Shown: positions 47,498-59,876, counted from the stretch's first letter. The stretch is DNA of 64,000 nt from Amborella trichopoda (GCF_000471905.2 NW_006499677.1:589201-653200); one strand, 5' to 3'. The notes: generated from the sequence alone by a model not told the origin. Numbers and translations: made by a program.

Positions 47498-49289
47498 TTT
47501 TCATCATCATGGGTCCCTGATGCGGAATAAAAGAGAGAAGCCGGTCATTAAAACCTAACAAATAGTGAAAATTTCGACACTTTAGGATGACCCCAGAACT
47601 GATCAAGATCTTCATAAGGACTCTAAAAAATCTCCTGCCATGTTTCTTCACTTTCTGACATGTCTAAGGCAGTGCAGACTGAGAAACAGTTTTCACAGAA
47701 TCAGCCTCTAGCACCCTGGAATGGACCCCCTATAACTAAAACTATATTTTTGCCACATAAAATTGCCGTGGGACCATCACCATTGGATCCGGCACGATTG
47801 AAACCCCTAGGGGTCAAATTTTAGCTTAAACGAACATTCCAGGAAGAAGTTCTAGGAAAAAGAGTGAACAGGAGTAGCCGCACGCGATTCCCATGTAGCC
47901 ACCCTACAATTAAACTCCATTAAAGGGACAATCACAAACAGTGACTTGTGATACTTATATCTCCCTCGTCTGAGATCAGATCGCACTCAAACTTCTTGGA
48001 GCGTGTTCTTCTCATTGAGACGAGCATTTTGATATGTGGCACACCTCGTGACGATGTCCGATCACGGAGAAAAGCTAGAGAGAAGTTGCTGATCCGTGAA
48101 GAAAAGAGAATTTTGATATGTGGCACACCTCGAGACGATGTCCGATCACGGAGAAAAGCTAAAGAGAATTTGCTAATCCGTGAAGAAAGTTGCAGGAAAG
48201 TCAACAGAAACACGCCTCGTTAGAGTGGCTGAATCACGACGCTCACGAACCCGATCGATGTAAAACCAATTGTATAGCGTGCGTAAGGCCCATGGCTATA
48301 ATCGATCGAACCTCACACATGATGAACCATCGGATTTCGTACACGAAGCTGATGAAGTGACTGCAAATTCTAACACTTGAATTCTTAATTTTGGTAAAAA
48401 TCTAAAGCTGCAAAATCCTCGTCCGGATATGAAATCGAGCTGCGTTTGTTGCCACGTGATCATGACGACATGCTCAGTGTGATCCAGTAAAAAAGTCATA
48501 GAGAAACATCAAGGAACGAGCACACTATCGATCCAAAGATTGCAAGATTCATCCAAAATTCAAGTCACATAATTGTGGGCTAAAAACACGATCCATGGCT
48601 CGAAGTTGGTATCAAATCGATCACCATTCTGAGCCCTACTAGAAAACATCAGCCTTTGATCAAACGGGCATCAGAACAACCCCGAATCATCAATGAAAGA
48701 TCACGCAAGTTCTAGGGCAACAACAAGGACTGTTCTGGAATTTTATGAATTGTTAGGAAGGGGCAAATCTATCATTTTGCGCCCTATTTTCCTACTTTAT
48801 TTAATTCAATTAAATCTTAATTTCCAACAATTAGGTTTAATTTTGATCAATCCACCCATGTTTGGGCACAACTCTACATATGCCACGTACTACCATTGTA
48901 CGCTGACCCTAGACAAAAAGATAATTTTGCTTAATAAAATAGTATTGGGTCATGTTTTGAGAGGGAGAGGCAGGAGAGACAAACTTTCGGATCGGTATGC
49001 CTAGGCTCAAGGTAAATCTTTCTCTCTCTTCCCTTCCTTCCTTTCTTTTTCTCTCTCTTCCTCTCGCTCTTCTTCTCACTCTTCTTCTTCATCTGGGCTT
49101 TTCTAAGAGGCCATGCACGACAGTGGCAGTGCCGTGCATGCCTCTTTCTTTCTTTCTTCTCCTGTGGCTTCACAGGTCATGCATGACGATGGCAGCACCA
49201 TGCGTGAGCTTCTTACTGTCCACTTCTACTTCTCTACAAGGCTCACAGACAACGCTACTCATCAAGGTCCGTGGATGTGTATTTGATGT
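47485..49289 (+). mobile_element. Element B': partial A-family LTR, cut by B
   Basis: Starts GTTGGAAGACATTTTTC (A LTR: TGTTTGAAGACATTTTTC), then GGTCCCTGATGCGGAATAAA, and continues collinear with the A and B LTRs through U3, a weak TATA region (about 48874) and a pyrimidine tract with one clear hairpin (49112-49144), until the LTR of B begins at 49290. The remaining part of B' should lie beyond the 3' LTR of B, outside the window. Its left neighbour is the C coding region, so it inserted into C. Confidence 0.72.
48026..48193. repeat. 84-bp tandem duplication in the B' LTR
   Basis: 48026-48109 and 48110-48193 match with few changes, each starting ATTTTGATATGTGGCACACC. The A LTRs have one copy. 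Confidence 0.9.
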
Positions 49290-50057
49290 TGTTTGAACAC
49301 ATTTTGTAGCACCTTGGTCCCTGATGCAGAATAAAGAGGAAGCAGGTCAATAAAGCCTATAAAACAGTAGAAATTTTTATGGTCTCAGAATTTCCCTAAA
49401 ACTGGTTAAGATCTTCATAAGCACTCCAGAAGGCCACTTGCCTAGTTTTATCGGAATCTGACATGTCTAAGGCAATGAACACAAAGAAACAATTTCAGAG
49501 AAATTGGCCGCTAGCACCCTGAAATGGACCCCGTAGCTAGAACTATATTTTTAGTGTGTCAAATTATTGTGAGACCACTACCATTGGATCCGGCATGGTC
49601 GAAAACCCTTATAGGTCAAGTTTCGGCTTAATCGTATAGTCTAGGACAAAGTTATGGGTAAAATACTGAAAAGGGGTAGGTCGCACACTGTTCCTGTGTG
49701 GCCACTCTGCACCAAAATACCATTAAAGGTGGCTGATTTCATAGTCATGGGCAGTGACTTTCAGGGCACATATCTCACTCAATCTAAGTTGGTATCAAAT
49801 CGATCGCCATGCCGAGCCTAACAAGAAAACAATCATATTTCGATCAAATAGACATCAGAGGAACCCCAGATTAATCATGGAAGATCATGCAAGTTCTCAA
49901 GCGGCAGTAGGGACTGTTTTGGAATTCCATGCATTATTAGGCAGAGGCAAAACAATCCTTTTGCATCAATTTTTAGAATTTCTTTTAATTCAATTAAATT
50001 GTAGTTATCTTCAATTTTAGGTAGTTTTTTGGCATCTACTCATGTTTGGGCCCAATT

Positions 50058-50122
50058 CTATATAAACATGAAAAGCCTAATTGTAAAAAGGACCTTTGGT
50101 TCATTCTTTAATATTCAATAAA
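50058..50122 (+). promoter_or_regulatory. Core promoter and poly(A) signal of the B LTR
   Basis: CTATATAAA at 50058-50066 and AATAAA at 50117-50122. The run of 12 Cs seen in A is missing here. Confidence 0.6.
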
Positions 50123-50734
50123 GACTTCAATTCTTGCTTGAGTTCGTGGGTGCATCTTGGAGAGAGAGAGGAGAGAGAAGAAAAGGGTCAACACCCCTTG
50201 GTAAGGTAATTTTCTCTCTCTCCTCTTTTCGTTCTCTTTTCTTTCTCTCTTCTCTATCTTTCCTCTTTTCTTTCTTCTCATCTCTTTCTCTGTCATCTCT
50301 ATCTCTCTTTCTCTCTCCTCTTTTCTCATCTTTATCTCTCATTCTCTCTCCTATTTTCTCATATTTATCTCTCTTTCTCTCTCCTCTCACTCATCTCCAT
50401 CTCTCTTTCTCTCTCTTATTTTCTCTCTCATCTCCATCTCTCTTTCTCTCCTCTCTCTCTCATTTGTATCTCTCTTTCTCTCTCCTCTTTTCTCCTCTTT
50501 ATCTCTCTTTCTTCATTCTCTTTTCTTTCTCATCTCTATCTCTTTCTCTCTCTGCCTCCTCTGGTTTATCATTTTCTTCTTTCCCTGCACTTCTCTCTTT
50601 TCTCCATTTACCCATGGCGGACCCGTCATCTGGTGTGGTGTCTTCTTGCTTCTGAGACATGAACAGTAAGTCGCGCCTTAGCCGGAGTGATGAGCTGGGC
50701 CTCTGTAAAAAATCTCTCCCTTTTCTCTTCTGTT

Positions 50735-51290
50735 ACAAACGATGCAAGCTTATTGCCGTCGGTGTTTTCTCCCTCCTTCTTCTCTCTTCTATCATAGACG
50801 GTGTAAGCCTATCGTCGCATGTGTTTTCTCTCTCCTTCTTCTCTTCTGTCATAGCCGGTGCAAGTTTAGCGCCGCCTGTGTTTTCTATCCTTGTTCTTCT
50901 ATCACAAACGACACAAGTCTATTGCCGCCGGTGTTCTTTTTCTTTCCTCTTTCTTTTATCACAGACAATGCAAGTCTATTGTCGCATGTGTTCTTTCTCT
51001 TTCTTTTTCTTCTATCATAGACGACACAAGTCTATTACCGCCTGTGTTTCTTCTCTCTCTTTCTTCTGTCACAGACAGCAGAAGCACATCACTGCCTGTG
51101 TTTCATCTCTCTCTTTTTTCCTTATGTCACAGCTGGCAGAGGACCATCGTCGCCTGAGTTTCATTTACTTATTCCTCATGTCACTGCCGGCGGAAGCTTG
51201 TTGCCGCTTGTGTTTCCTCCTCATTTTCAAAGCCGGTGGAAGCCATTGCCATCTGAGTCTTCTCTCTCCCCATCTCATTGCTGCCTGTGT
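50735..51290. repeat. Tandem hairpin units in the CT-rich tract of the B LTR
   Basis: About ten units of 50-60 bp. Each has CTTCTATCAYAGACG or similar, then GCAAGTCTATTGCCGCCTGTG or similar, then a CT-run. The mixed-sequence part varies between units. Confidence 0.75.
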
Positions 51291-52082
51291 CCTCCTTCTC
51301 CCTTCCTTCCCTTCTCTCTCTTCTTCTTCTCTTATTGTTTACTCTTCTTCTTCTTCTTCTTCTCTTCTCTCTATCTTCTTGTTCTTCTTCTTTCTTTCTC
51401 TTACCCTTTCGTTTGACCAAGAGAGGTCGAGACTAGCCTTCCACGACAGTCCTGTTGTTCAGCCGTAATGTCGTTGTGCTGGTCAGAGTTACTGTGCCTG
51501 CTTTATCACCACGACAGACTAGCCATTGTGTCTAGCTTGTCGGTATTGGTACTGTCGTCTAGTAGTAATTCTGTTGAGCCGGTCTGAGTTACCGAGCCTA
51601 TTTTACTGCCATGCCGGGTCAACTACCTACATGTTTAGTCTATGTCGGTGTCACTGTCTGATAAAATTCTTAAGACCCCAATATTTCTTCTCTCATTCCT
51701 CTCTTCTGTTCCTCTTTTTGAATATGCATGCCCGTGTACATTTCCCAAAGGCAAGGTGGGGTCCCTTGACTCACTTGTCTTGTAACATTTGCCATATGTG
51801 TGTGATTGCAGAAACAAGAGAATACAGGCTAAAGGAGGCGATTCCGAACCAGTTTTACGAGTGGGGGGCTTTTTTCGTGATCTAAGAGGGCACCCACGCG
51901 AGCCAGCCTGAGTAAGTCCCGAACCCACCTTAAATTCCTCTCTCAACGGTTGGTCTACTTGCCCTTGCGCCTGAGCAAGGTTCCCGATAGAGCAATCTCT
52001 AGTCCCGGGTTCCCTTGAAACCTGAGACACGTGCCTCCAGATATCCGGATTGGGAGGGTGAGATCGAGGCACCTAACTAGCT

Positions 52083-52100
52083 TGACGACTCCATTGGGGA
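52083..52100 (+). other. Element B primer binding site
   Basis: TGACGACTCCATTGGGGA directly after the LTR. Matches the Tat/Ogre primer-site pattern TGGCGACTC...GGGGA with one change near the start. Confidence 0.78.
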
Positions 52101-52328
52101 CTTACTACCTCTTAGTCGGATCGTGCTTGTTTGATTAAGTTTCTCCTTTTATTTTCTGTATCTGCACTTATGGCTTCCGGGTTTTGTAACCCATTCATCA
52201 GGATTGGGGATTTTCTTATCCTCGTATTCGCGAGTGTCCTCAGGGAACAAGTTCCTCAAACTTCGTTCCCAACCTTCCTTTTGAGCAAAGACCTAGGGTC
52301 TAGCTCCTAGGTCTTAACCTGGATTGGT

Positions 52329-52733
52329 GTGAGGAGGGATTTAAAGGTCTCTAACTCCCCGTCTCCTAGCTCTGGTGGAACTTCCACCAAGGCCCCTTAC
52401 ATTCGCAGCACATCTGTTGCCCCACACAGCATGCACCCTATCACCGGCAAGTCACTTGTCGATCATATTGCCGAGGTGTGCCAGAAGGCTGCCCAATCCC
52501 TTTCTACAAAAGGAAAATACGTTGCCATTGCTTATTTGGGTTGCCACAAGGCTACCTCCCACATTCTTGCACCACCAAGAGTCTCTACCCTCAAAGGCTC
52601 AACACATCGAGGCGAAGACCCTGGGGCCTCCACCTCTTGCACATGCCATAAGGCTCGTGGGTCATCACTCGAGCCACACCTCAGGGCAACCCTTATGTTA
52701 CTTCGAGTCAGCGTTCATGATCAGACGTCCTAA
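52329..52733 (+). pseudogene. Element B leader ORF
   Basis: 135 residues. The first 65 (RRDLKVSNSPSP, HSMHPITGKSLVDHIAEV) match the leader ORF of A. The remainder is proline/threonine-rich. Function unknown. It sits between the PBS and gag, where Ogre elements have ORF1, but it is shorter. Confidence 0.5.
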
Positions 52734-53663
52734 GGCCAGGTCCTGCACATGTTGTTCATATGCATCCCACTACTTGGGGAAACATCGTTGTTGCGCCAAC
52801 CCGAGTACACGGAAGACGACCTTCTCGTCCTCCTACTTAGCACACACTAGGACACCCTATGAGGGGTAGGCTCCCACTTGTTCTCTTACAGACACCTGCT
52901 CGCAGTTCTCGGCCTACTAAGGCCAGACTACTTACTCGAGCTCGGGCTGACCCCTAGGTCACCCGTGACCATTCTTCAAGGGGTGCACATGCGTCTCTAC
53001 CACAGACAGCCCCTCGCCCTCGACTCAAGCGTCCTCATGAGTCAACCCTGCTCTTGCCTGCTCCTCCTTCTTCAAGTAAGCACCTCCAGCCTTGGTACTC
53101 CAAGACCTTCCCCAGCACTACCATCCTGAACCAGTCTCGTCATCTCGATCATGTATCTGGTGCGCCTAAGAAAGCTCGGGGCAATGACGTTATGGGAGAT
53201 CGATTCCTTCTTCTTCCCCGGTCTAGAAGAGTCGACCGGCCACAATTCCGATCACAGTTTTGGCGCAAGGTCCATTACAACCTCAAAGCTAAACACGATA
53301 AGGGTCTATGAATTTTGACCAAGGAAGTGACCAAGGCGGTCAGGGAAACCAACTCTAAAGAAACTCTTCGCCTGAATCCCTCTTACCCTCTTCAGCTGAC
53401 AAAGCCTAAAGAAGAAGTACATGAGCCTTGCACTGTGGTTTGTGTTGTAGAAGAGCACCCATCCACTCAGCAGCAACAATCCCAAGACCGTCGAGAATCG
53501 ATCCTCACGTGATCGGCATACAAGAGTCGGTCCAGTCGGGGCATGTGGTTCCCTTGTTGAACGATCTGTCGCGTGCAACCTGTCAAGCTTGAAAGCCCTC
53601 AATTGCAATCAAGGCTGACCTTCCTGGAGAAGCAGTCTACGAATAGTTATAAACAAACCTGAC

Positions 53664-54520
53664 TTGCAGGAAGAGTGCATCAACAAGTTCGAAGATATGG
53701 TGCGCGCAATGAGGGAGAAGATTGATCGTATAGATGTCGCACAACAATTAGCTAACCATGAGGTCAATTCTCATCACTCAATGAACCTCCAAGGCAACCC
53801 CTTCCCTCTGCTTCACAGGACAATTCTGTCCCTCACCCTGTCTCACAGGCAAACATCGATGCTATGGTGACCCATAGCATAAAGAACAGACAAATTCGGG
53901 GGATACAAGGTGCAACGCCTTATCAAAGGCCATACCCTTCATACATTGATCAGGTGCCATTTCCAGCAGACTACAAGAAAGGGAAGTTTCCCCTACTCAA
54001 TGAAACCATGTCCCCAAACCAGCATATTGCCCACTTTCAAGCAGTGTGCCGAGAAACAACGGCTGATGGGAGACTCCTTCTCCGTCAGTTTGTTGAAACC
54101 CTTGACGACCCAGCTTTTCAGTGGTATGCTCGACTTCCCCCAAACTCAGTGCATACTTGAGAGGAAATGGAGAAACTCTTCCACCAGAGCTTCTACGAGG
54201 TCGAGAGAGAGGTTCAAACCATTGAGCTTCTCACCCTGACCTAAGACCCTGATGAGACCATGGACCAGTTCATATCAAGATGGAGAAATTTGGCTGCTTG
54301 CCATCCCAATTCTATGCTTGAGAAGGAAGCAGTTCAAACTTGTGTGTGGAACATGAGACCTGAAATCGCTCTGCATGTTGAGGTCTCCAATCCGACTTCC
54401 ATATTTGAGCTGATCTCCAAATCGGTCCGCATAGAAAGCCTATCATGCCACCATGGCAGGTCACGACAACCATCTAAAAGCTCAGGAAGCAACATGGGCA
54501 ATGGTAGCTCTTAGACTAAC
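53664..54520 (+). pseudogene. Element B gag
   Basis: Segments KFEDMVRAMREKID, GKFPLLNETMSPNQHIAHF, LDDPAFQWYARLPPNSVH, then a stop, FHQSFYEVEREVQTIELL, another stop, and MDQFISRWRNLAACHPNS. Same domain order as the gag of A. At least one frame change (near 53864) and two in-frame stops. Confidence 0.85.
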
Positions 54521-56264
54521 ACCCGGAGCAACCAACAAAAAGGAGTGATCACTGCAGCTGTCATGGTCACTGATCCTAAGAAGGCTCCCTCCCAAACTTT
54601 GGACCTCTCCAAAGGGGTGAGCATAACAAAGACAACGCCTCAGGCAGGCAAGCAACAACAGTCGTACAATTGAGTACCCCCACCTGTGAATCTTAATCGT
54701 ATGACTATTGGGCCAGGCATCGGAACAAGGTCTACTCCTTTGAGAAGGAATGGTTCCCTGCACCATTCCGATTATTATTGGAACAGAACATGATCGAGCT
54801 TTTAGAGGCCAAGTTCCCTGAGTAAGCTGGGCTCGATACTTAGGCGAATTACTGTGCTTACCATTGAAGGATCAATCACCCCACGGATGATTGCTTCACG
54901 CTAAAAGACATTGTCGAGGCTCTGATTCAAAAGGATCAGATCAAGTTGAAGTGCTAAAGAAGGAATTCGGGGCAACAGAAGCCTCCCATGTAGTAACGGT
55001 CCAAGAGGAAGATGAAGCGCTTGGTCTCCTTCATACCTTTTTCGTTATAATGCTTCCAGAAGGTCTTATCACACCAAAACTGGCAAGACAGCTCCGACGC
55101 CTTGCCCCGGGAATTGAGGACCGTTGGTGCCCATACCACCAGATATGGGGGCATTACCTATGCGAATGTCCCAGTTTCCATGATATAATCCCAAAGAAAA
55201 TACAGGAATGTCAAGACTCTTACAACGTTCCAATAAGTAATCCTCAAGTCACTGCTCCACCGGTACGAGAGGACCTCCTCACACATAACCTTCGTTATAA
55301 TGATTCAGGTCTTGCTGAACCCACGACTTCCCAGCCATGGATAGTCCACCATGGGCGAAGCAGACTCAAGTCTTTAAGGAGAGAAACAGTTTGCCAAGCT
55401 AGGGTTATTCACAAGCCTAGCGAGACGAATCAAGCACCACCTCAGAAAACCAAAGGAGAAGGGCACCAAGGGCTTCTCCAGAGAAATAAGATGGCTCAAC
55501 TACCAGTCGAGCAGGAATTTCTCAGGCCTCTTCCCCCACTACCAAATTTACTGGACTTTATCCTTGACAGGATCCTCCTCCCTTCCCCATCCCATCAAGA
55601 GGACGTCCCTGAGTCATCTTCTCCTCAGATCACATCCAATGAGGATGATGACGTTAAAAGCACCCCCTAACGGTCTAAGCAAGGAAAAGGCTTGAAAGAT
55701 TCTCTGCACACGTCCAACCTTGATGATGACGTAAAAAGCTGCCTAGATCGGTCCGATGAGGGGAACGACCTTAAAAGTCCCCCGCCTTCTGACCCTTCTC
55801 CTTCTTCTTCTTCTTCTTCTTCTCATCCTTCCTCTTCTATGTCTCATGTAGGTATAACCTTGAAATGTCTAGACTTCGAGGCTCTCGACAGAGAATTCGA
55901 AGGAATCAACATAAGCAGGATGCGACAGAGGTGATTGAAAAAGACCCTGGCCCAGATAGCTAGATTCTTAATGGTTGCTGATGCCCTGACAGCTAAAGCC
56001 AAAGTAGAGCCACCTTCTTCAAAGCCAAAGAAACCCCAGTGGCCCCCTGAGCCCGGCTTTGAGCAGAGATTGAAAGAATCAAGGGGACAAAGCTTCTACT
56101 CTCAAGAAGCTTGCCAAATGGTACAAGTCTATGAAATACTAGCCAGCGTGGGGCAAACGCTGCAAACAACTGTGCAAAGACCGTGTGATTCTTATGGGGA
56201 TGCTCCTCGCCCCACAATCGTTGAATCTCAACCTCCATGTGACTTCCAAATCGAACCCTTATAG
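54521..56264 (+). pseudogene. Element B gag C-terminus and linker
   Basis: The zinc knuckle YCAYH...NHPTDDCFTLKD lies at about 54849-54910, and a second CCHC-like motif WCPYHQIWGHYLCEC at 55125-55169. Then follow a Pro/Ser-rich stretch (55430-55840, with a serine run), the conserved LKCLDFEALDREFEG block and QSFYSQEACQMVQ. The protease expected between gag and RT is not recognisable. Confidence 0.68.
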
Positions 56265-56329
56265 CCTGATATGCTGTCCACGTTTGAGGTGGACCCCTTG
56301 TCCCTTGGTTCAACAATGATGCATAAATC

Positions 56330-57368
56330 ATGATCTACACTGGAGCCCTCTTCAAAGCAGAGATGTCAGGATCATCGGTCTTTGCACTTGAGGTTAACGA
56401 AAAGACCTTTGGAAACAACGAGGAAGAGTTGCAAGAGGCCTCGGAAGAATGGGAAGAAGGTGGTCAAGCCACAGCTGATGGGCTCGAGGAGATAAATCTT
56501 GGAGACGAAGCTGACCCAGGTCTACATTCATTTCAGCGAATATGTCTCTAGAAGAGAAAGAAAATTTCACTACTTTTTTGGAGCAAATTGAGATGTCTTT
56601 TCTTGGCATTACCATGAGATGCTTGGTTTAAACCCTCAAGTCGTTGTTCTTTGTCTTGGCATCGATCCGACTATTAAACCTATCAAACAGAAATTAAGGA
56701 GGTTTAGGCCTGACCTCAAAATGCAGATAGATGCTGAAGTGACCAAACTCAGACACGCAGGCTTCATTCGCAAAGTCAAGTACCCGAAATGGCTAGCAAA
56801 TGTTGTTCCAGTCAAGAAGAAGATTGGCCAAATCAGGTTTTGCATTGACTTTTGTGACCTGAATACCGCCTGTCCTAAGTATGACTTCCCGTTGCCATTC
56901 AACGAGATGCTCATTGACTCTATGGCTCACTGTCAAGTCTTTTCCTTCATGGACGGGTACGCCGAGTATAATCAGATATGGATGGCGCCCGAAGGCGAGG
57001 AAGCCACTGTGTTCTTAACTCCAAAAGGGGGCTTCTGCTACACAATGATGCCTTTTGGATTGAAGAACACTGGTGCCACATATCAGAGGGCAATGACGAC
57101 CATCTTCAGAGATATGATGCACAAAGAGGTGGAGTGTTACGTAGATGACCTGGTGGTAAAATCTGAAGAGAAAGATGCTCACATGAGAGACTTTGAAAAG
57201 GTATTCAAGCAACTAAGCCTTCATCAACATAAAATGAACCCACTGAAATGCACTTTTGGCTTGTGTTTGGGAAAGTTCTTGGGGTTCATTGTCAGACACC
57301 GAGGGCTTGAAGTTGAGCCAGTCAAGATCAAGGAAATCCAAGAAATTTTTTCACCAACCACATTGTGA
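56330..57368 (+). pseudogene. Element B reverse transcriptase
   Basis: 56330-56551 is the acidic N-terminal segment. 56619-57368 holds 249 open residues with KYPKWLANVVPVKKK, QVFSFMDGYAEYNQIWM, GFCYTMMPFGLKNTGATYQ and the catalytic YVDD in ECYVDDLVVKS. The frame changes after LGFIVRHRG. Confidence 0.9.
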
Positions 57369-58380
57369 GAGCTACTCTCTCTTCAAGGGCACCTGGCGTA
57401 CATCCTCAGGTTCATCTCGAATCTCTCAGGTAGCTGTAAACCCTTTACACACCTGTTGAAGAAGGATACTCTATTCATTTGGGATGAAGCATTTGAGGCA
57501 GCCCTTGATGACATTAAGCAATATTTGCTCAACCCTCCAGTGATTTCTACACCAGAGTTGGGAAAACAACTTATCCTGTAAGTGACCGCTTTGGACGAGT
57601 CGCTTGAATCATTATTAGCATAAAACAACGACGAGGGGAAAGAGACTGCGTTATACTATATCAACCGTAGGATGCAACAGGATGAGAAAAATTATCCCCT
57701 ATAGAGAAGATGTGCTTGGCTCCGATCTTCACAGTACAAAACTCCATCATTACTTACTTGGTCATGAAGTGAAACTCATATCAAAAGAAGATCCTGTAAA
57801 TTTTCTCACGACGTGCCCATGCTTGTCGGAATGCCTTGCTAAGTGGGCATTATTATTGAAGGAATTCGACATCATGTATGTACCACAAAAGGCCATCAAG
57901 TGCTAAGGTTTGACTTATTTTCTTGCAGCCCACCCCGTCCTTGTGGAATCTCCTTTATCAAGTGATTTTCCTGATGAAGAAGTATTCTGTACAGAGCTTG
58001 CTCATGCGTGGGAAATGTACTTCAACAGAGCTTACCAATCTGACAGAGGAGGCACCAGAGTGGTATTCCTGATTCCGAAAGGAGGAGTATTACCACTTTC
58101 TTTCTCTCTCTCCAAGGTTGGTTCTCATAACGAGGTAGAATATCAGGCCCTTATAATTGGATTGGAGATAGCCTCCGATCTAGACTTGGAGCAACTCAAG
58201 ATCTATGGCGACTCTGAGTTGGTCATTAGACAACTCAAGGGAATATATGACGTGAGAAAAGCCACTCTCAAGTGTTATCAAGAATACCGCAAAATCATAA
58301 ATGGCTCAGGTTGATGTAACATCCCCAAGAGGCTAAACTTGCAGGTTGACGCACTTGCAAAGCTCGGGGCTACAATTCAA
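57369..58380 (+). pseudogene. Element B RNase H plus archaeal-type RNase H
   Basis: First RNase H and connection: LLGHEVKLISKEDPVNFLT and LAKWALLLKEFDIMYVPQ. Second RNase H: WEMYFNRAYQSDRGGTRV (Asn where the first catalytic Asp is expected), NEVEYQALIIGLEIASDL (Glu), LKIYGDSELVIRQLKG (Asp), then DALAKLGATIQ. Several stops lie between 57560 and 57700. Confidence 0.82.
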
Positions 58381-59876
58381 TTGTCCTCATCAAGACCCAC
58401 AGTTGTCTGGGTGGAAGAGTGGAGACACATTGAATTAAGAACCGAGGTAGACGCAGATGATGAGAGAAATAACTTCTCCAAATGCCCTCCTTATCCATTC
58501 GGAGCACTTCTATCGGCTAAAGAAGTAATCAAGATTGATCAAGAAATGACACGGAGTCAAGGAGCTAAGGTTCAAAACCAGGAAACGAAGTTCTTTAACC
58601 CAATATGCACGAAAATCAAGCAAGTAGAAGATTGGAGAGAACCCATCACTAGTTTTTTAAAACATGGCAGGCTCTCAGAAGATCGAACCGAGTGCAATAG
58701 CGTGCGTCGAATGTCTACCAAGTATACTCTCCTTGAAGGAGAGGCTTTATTCAGATGGTCATTTGACGACATTCTTCTTAGATGTGTGGACGCACAAGAA
58801 GCAATTAAGGTCCTGGAAGAAGTACACTCAGGAATCTGTGGATTGTACCAGTCTGGTCCCAATCTCTAAGAACAGATACATAGGTTGGGGTACTATTGGC
58901 CTTCGATGATTACTGATTCCTTCAACTATGCTAAGAAGTGTCAGGTGTGCCAAATCCATTCAAGCCTTGTTCACTAGCCTCTAGACCCCTACACCTTACA
59001 ATGGCATCATGGCCCTTCTCATAATGGGGTATGGACATTGTAGGGCCTATTGACCCTCCTTCAGCAATGGGTCATGTCTTTATTCTAATTGCAACATATT
59101 ATTTCTCTAAGTGGGCTGAAACGGTACCCCTTAAACAAGTTCCTAGGACAACAGCGGCCAACTTCATGCGACATCACATTATATACTGGTTTTGGGTGTC
59201 TGGCCGGATTATTTCTAACAACGGCCCTCAATTTCGAAGTCATCATATTTATCTCTTGGTTAATTAGTTCGGCTTTGAATGGAAGTACTCGACTATGTAT
59301 CACCCTCGAGCCAACGGATTAGCGGAGGCTCTCAATAAGCAACGTTTTATGAAAATCCGTATCAAAGATGAAGAGGAACTGGCACGAGAAGCTTCTTGAA
59401 GCCTTGTGGGCCTATCGCACTACCACAAGAAATTCTACTGAGGCCACTCCTTATTCTATGGCTTATGGGGGTGAAACAGTTTTACCTCTCGAAATTCTAA
59501 TCCCTTCACTGCGAGTCACTATACATCAAGGGCTAACCGAAGATGAGAGAGTCAAACTTCGATATCAAGAATTGGATGCATTCGATGAAAAGAGGTTAGA
59601 GGCTCAGCAAAACCTCAAACTCAATCAAGGGAGAATGAAGAGGACATTTGACAAGTCAGTCAAGGTACGCTCATTCGCCCGTGGGGATCTAGTTCTGGCC
59701 ATCAAGAAGCTGATTGTTATACATGGCCGCGTAAAGGGAAGTTCGAACCCAAGTGGGAAGGTCCCTTTATAGTAAAAAAAGTCTCGCCAAATGGAGCTTA
59801 CATACTGGCACATCCTGATGGAGAGGAGGCAATGCTTGCTATCAATGGGGGATACCTAAAGTAATACTACCCATGA
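58381..59876 (+). pseudogene. Element B integrase
   Basis: The zinc-binding region (EVHSGICGLYQSG, CQVCQ) has Tyr where the second His is expected. The core has MDIVGPIDPPSAMG (Asp) and ISNNGPQF (Asn in place of the second Asp). The Glu-bearing segment lies at about 59300-59340 in another frame, then WAYRTTTRNSTEATPYSMA. The C-terminus ends YLK-stop at 59862-59864, 12 bases before the ancestral YYP-stop (59874-59876). Not functional. Confidence 0.85.

Larger units (their letters stand above)
49290..52082 (+). repeat. Element B 5' LTR
   Basis: Starts TGTTTGAACACATTTTGTAG and ends CCTAACTAGCT next to the PBS. At 2793 bp it is about 0.7 kb shorter than the A LTRs; most of the difference is one U3 gap at about 49783. 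TATA box at 50058-50066, AATAAA at 50117-50122, then a CT-rich tract with hairpin units. Confidence 0.85.
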
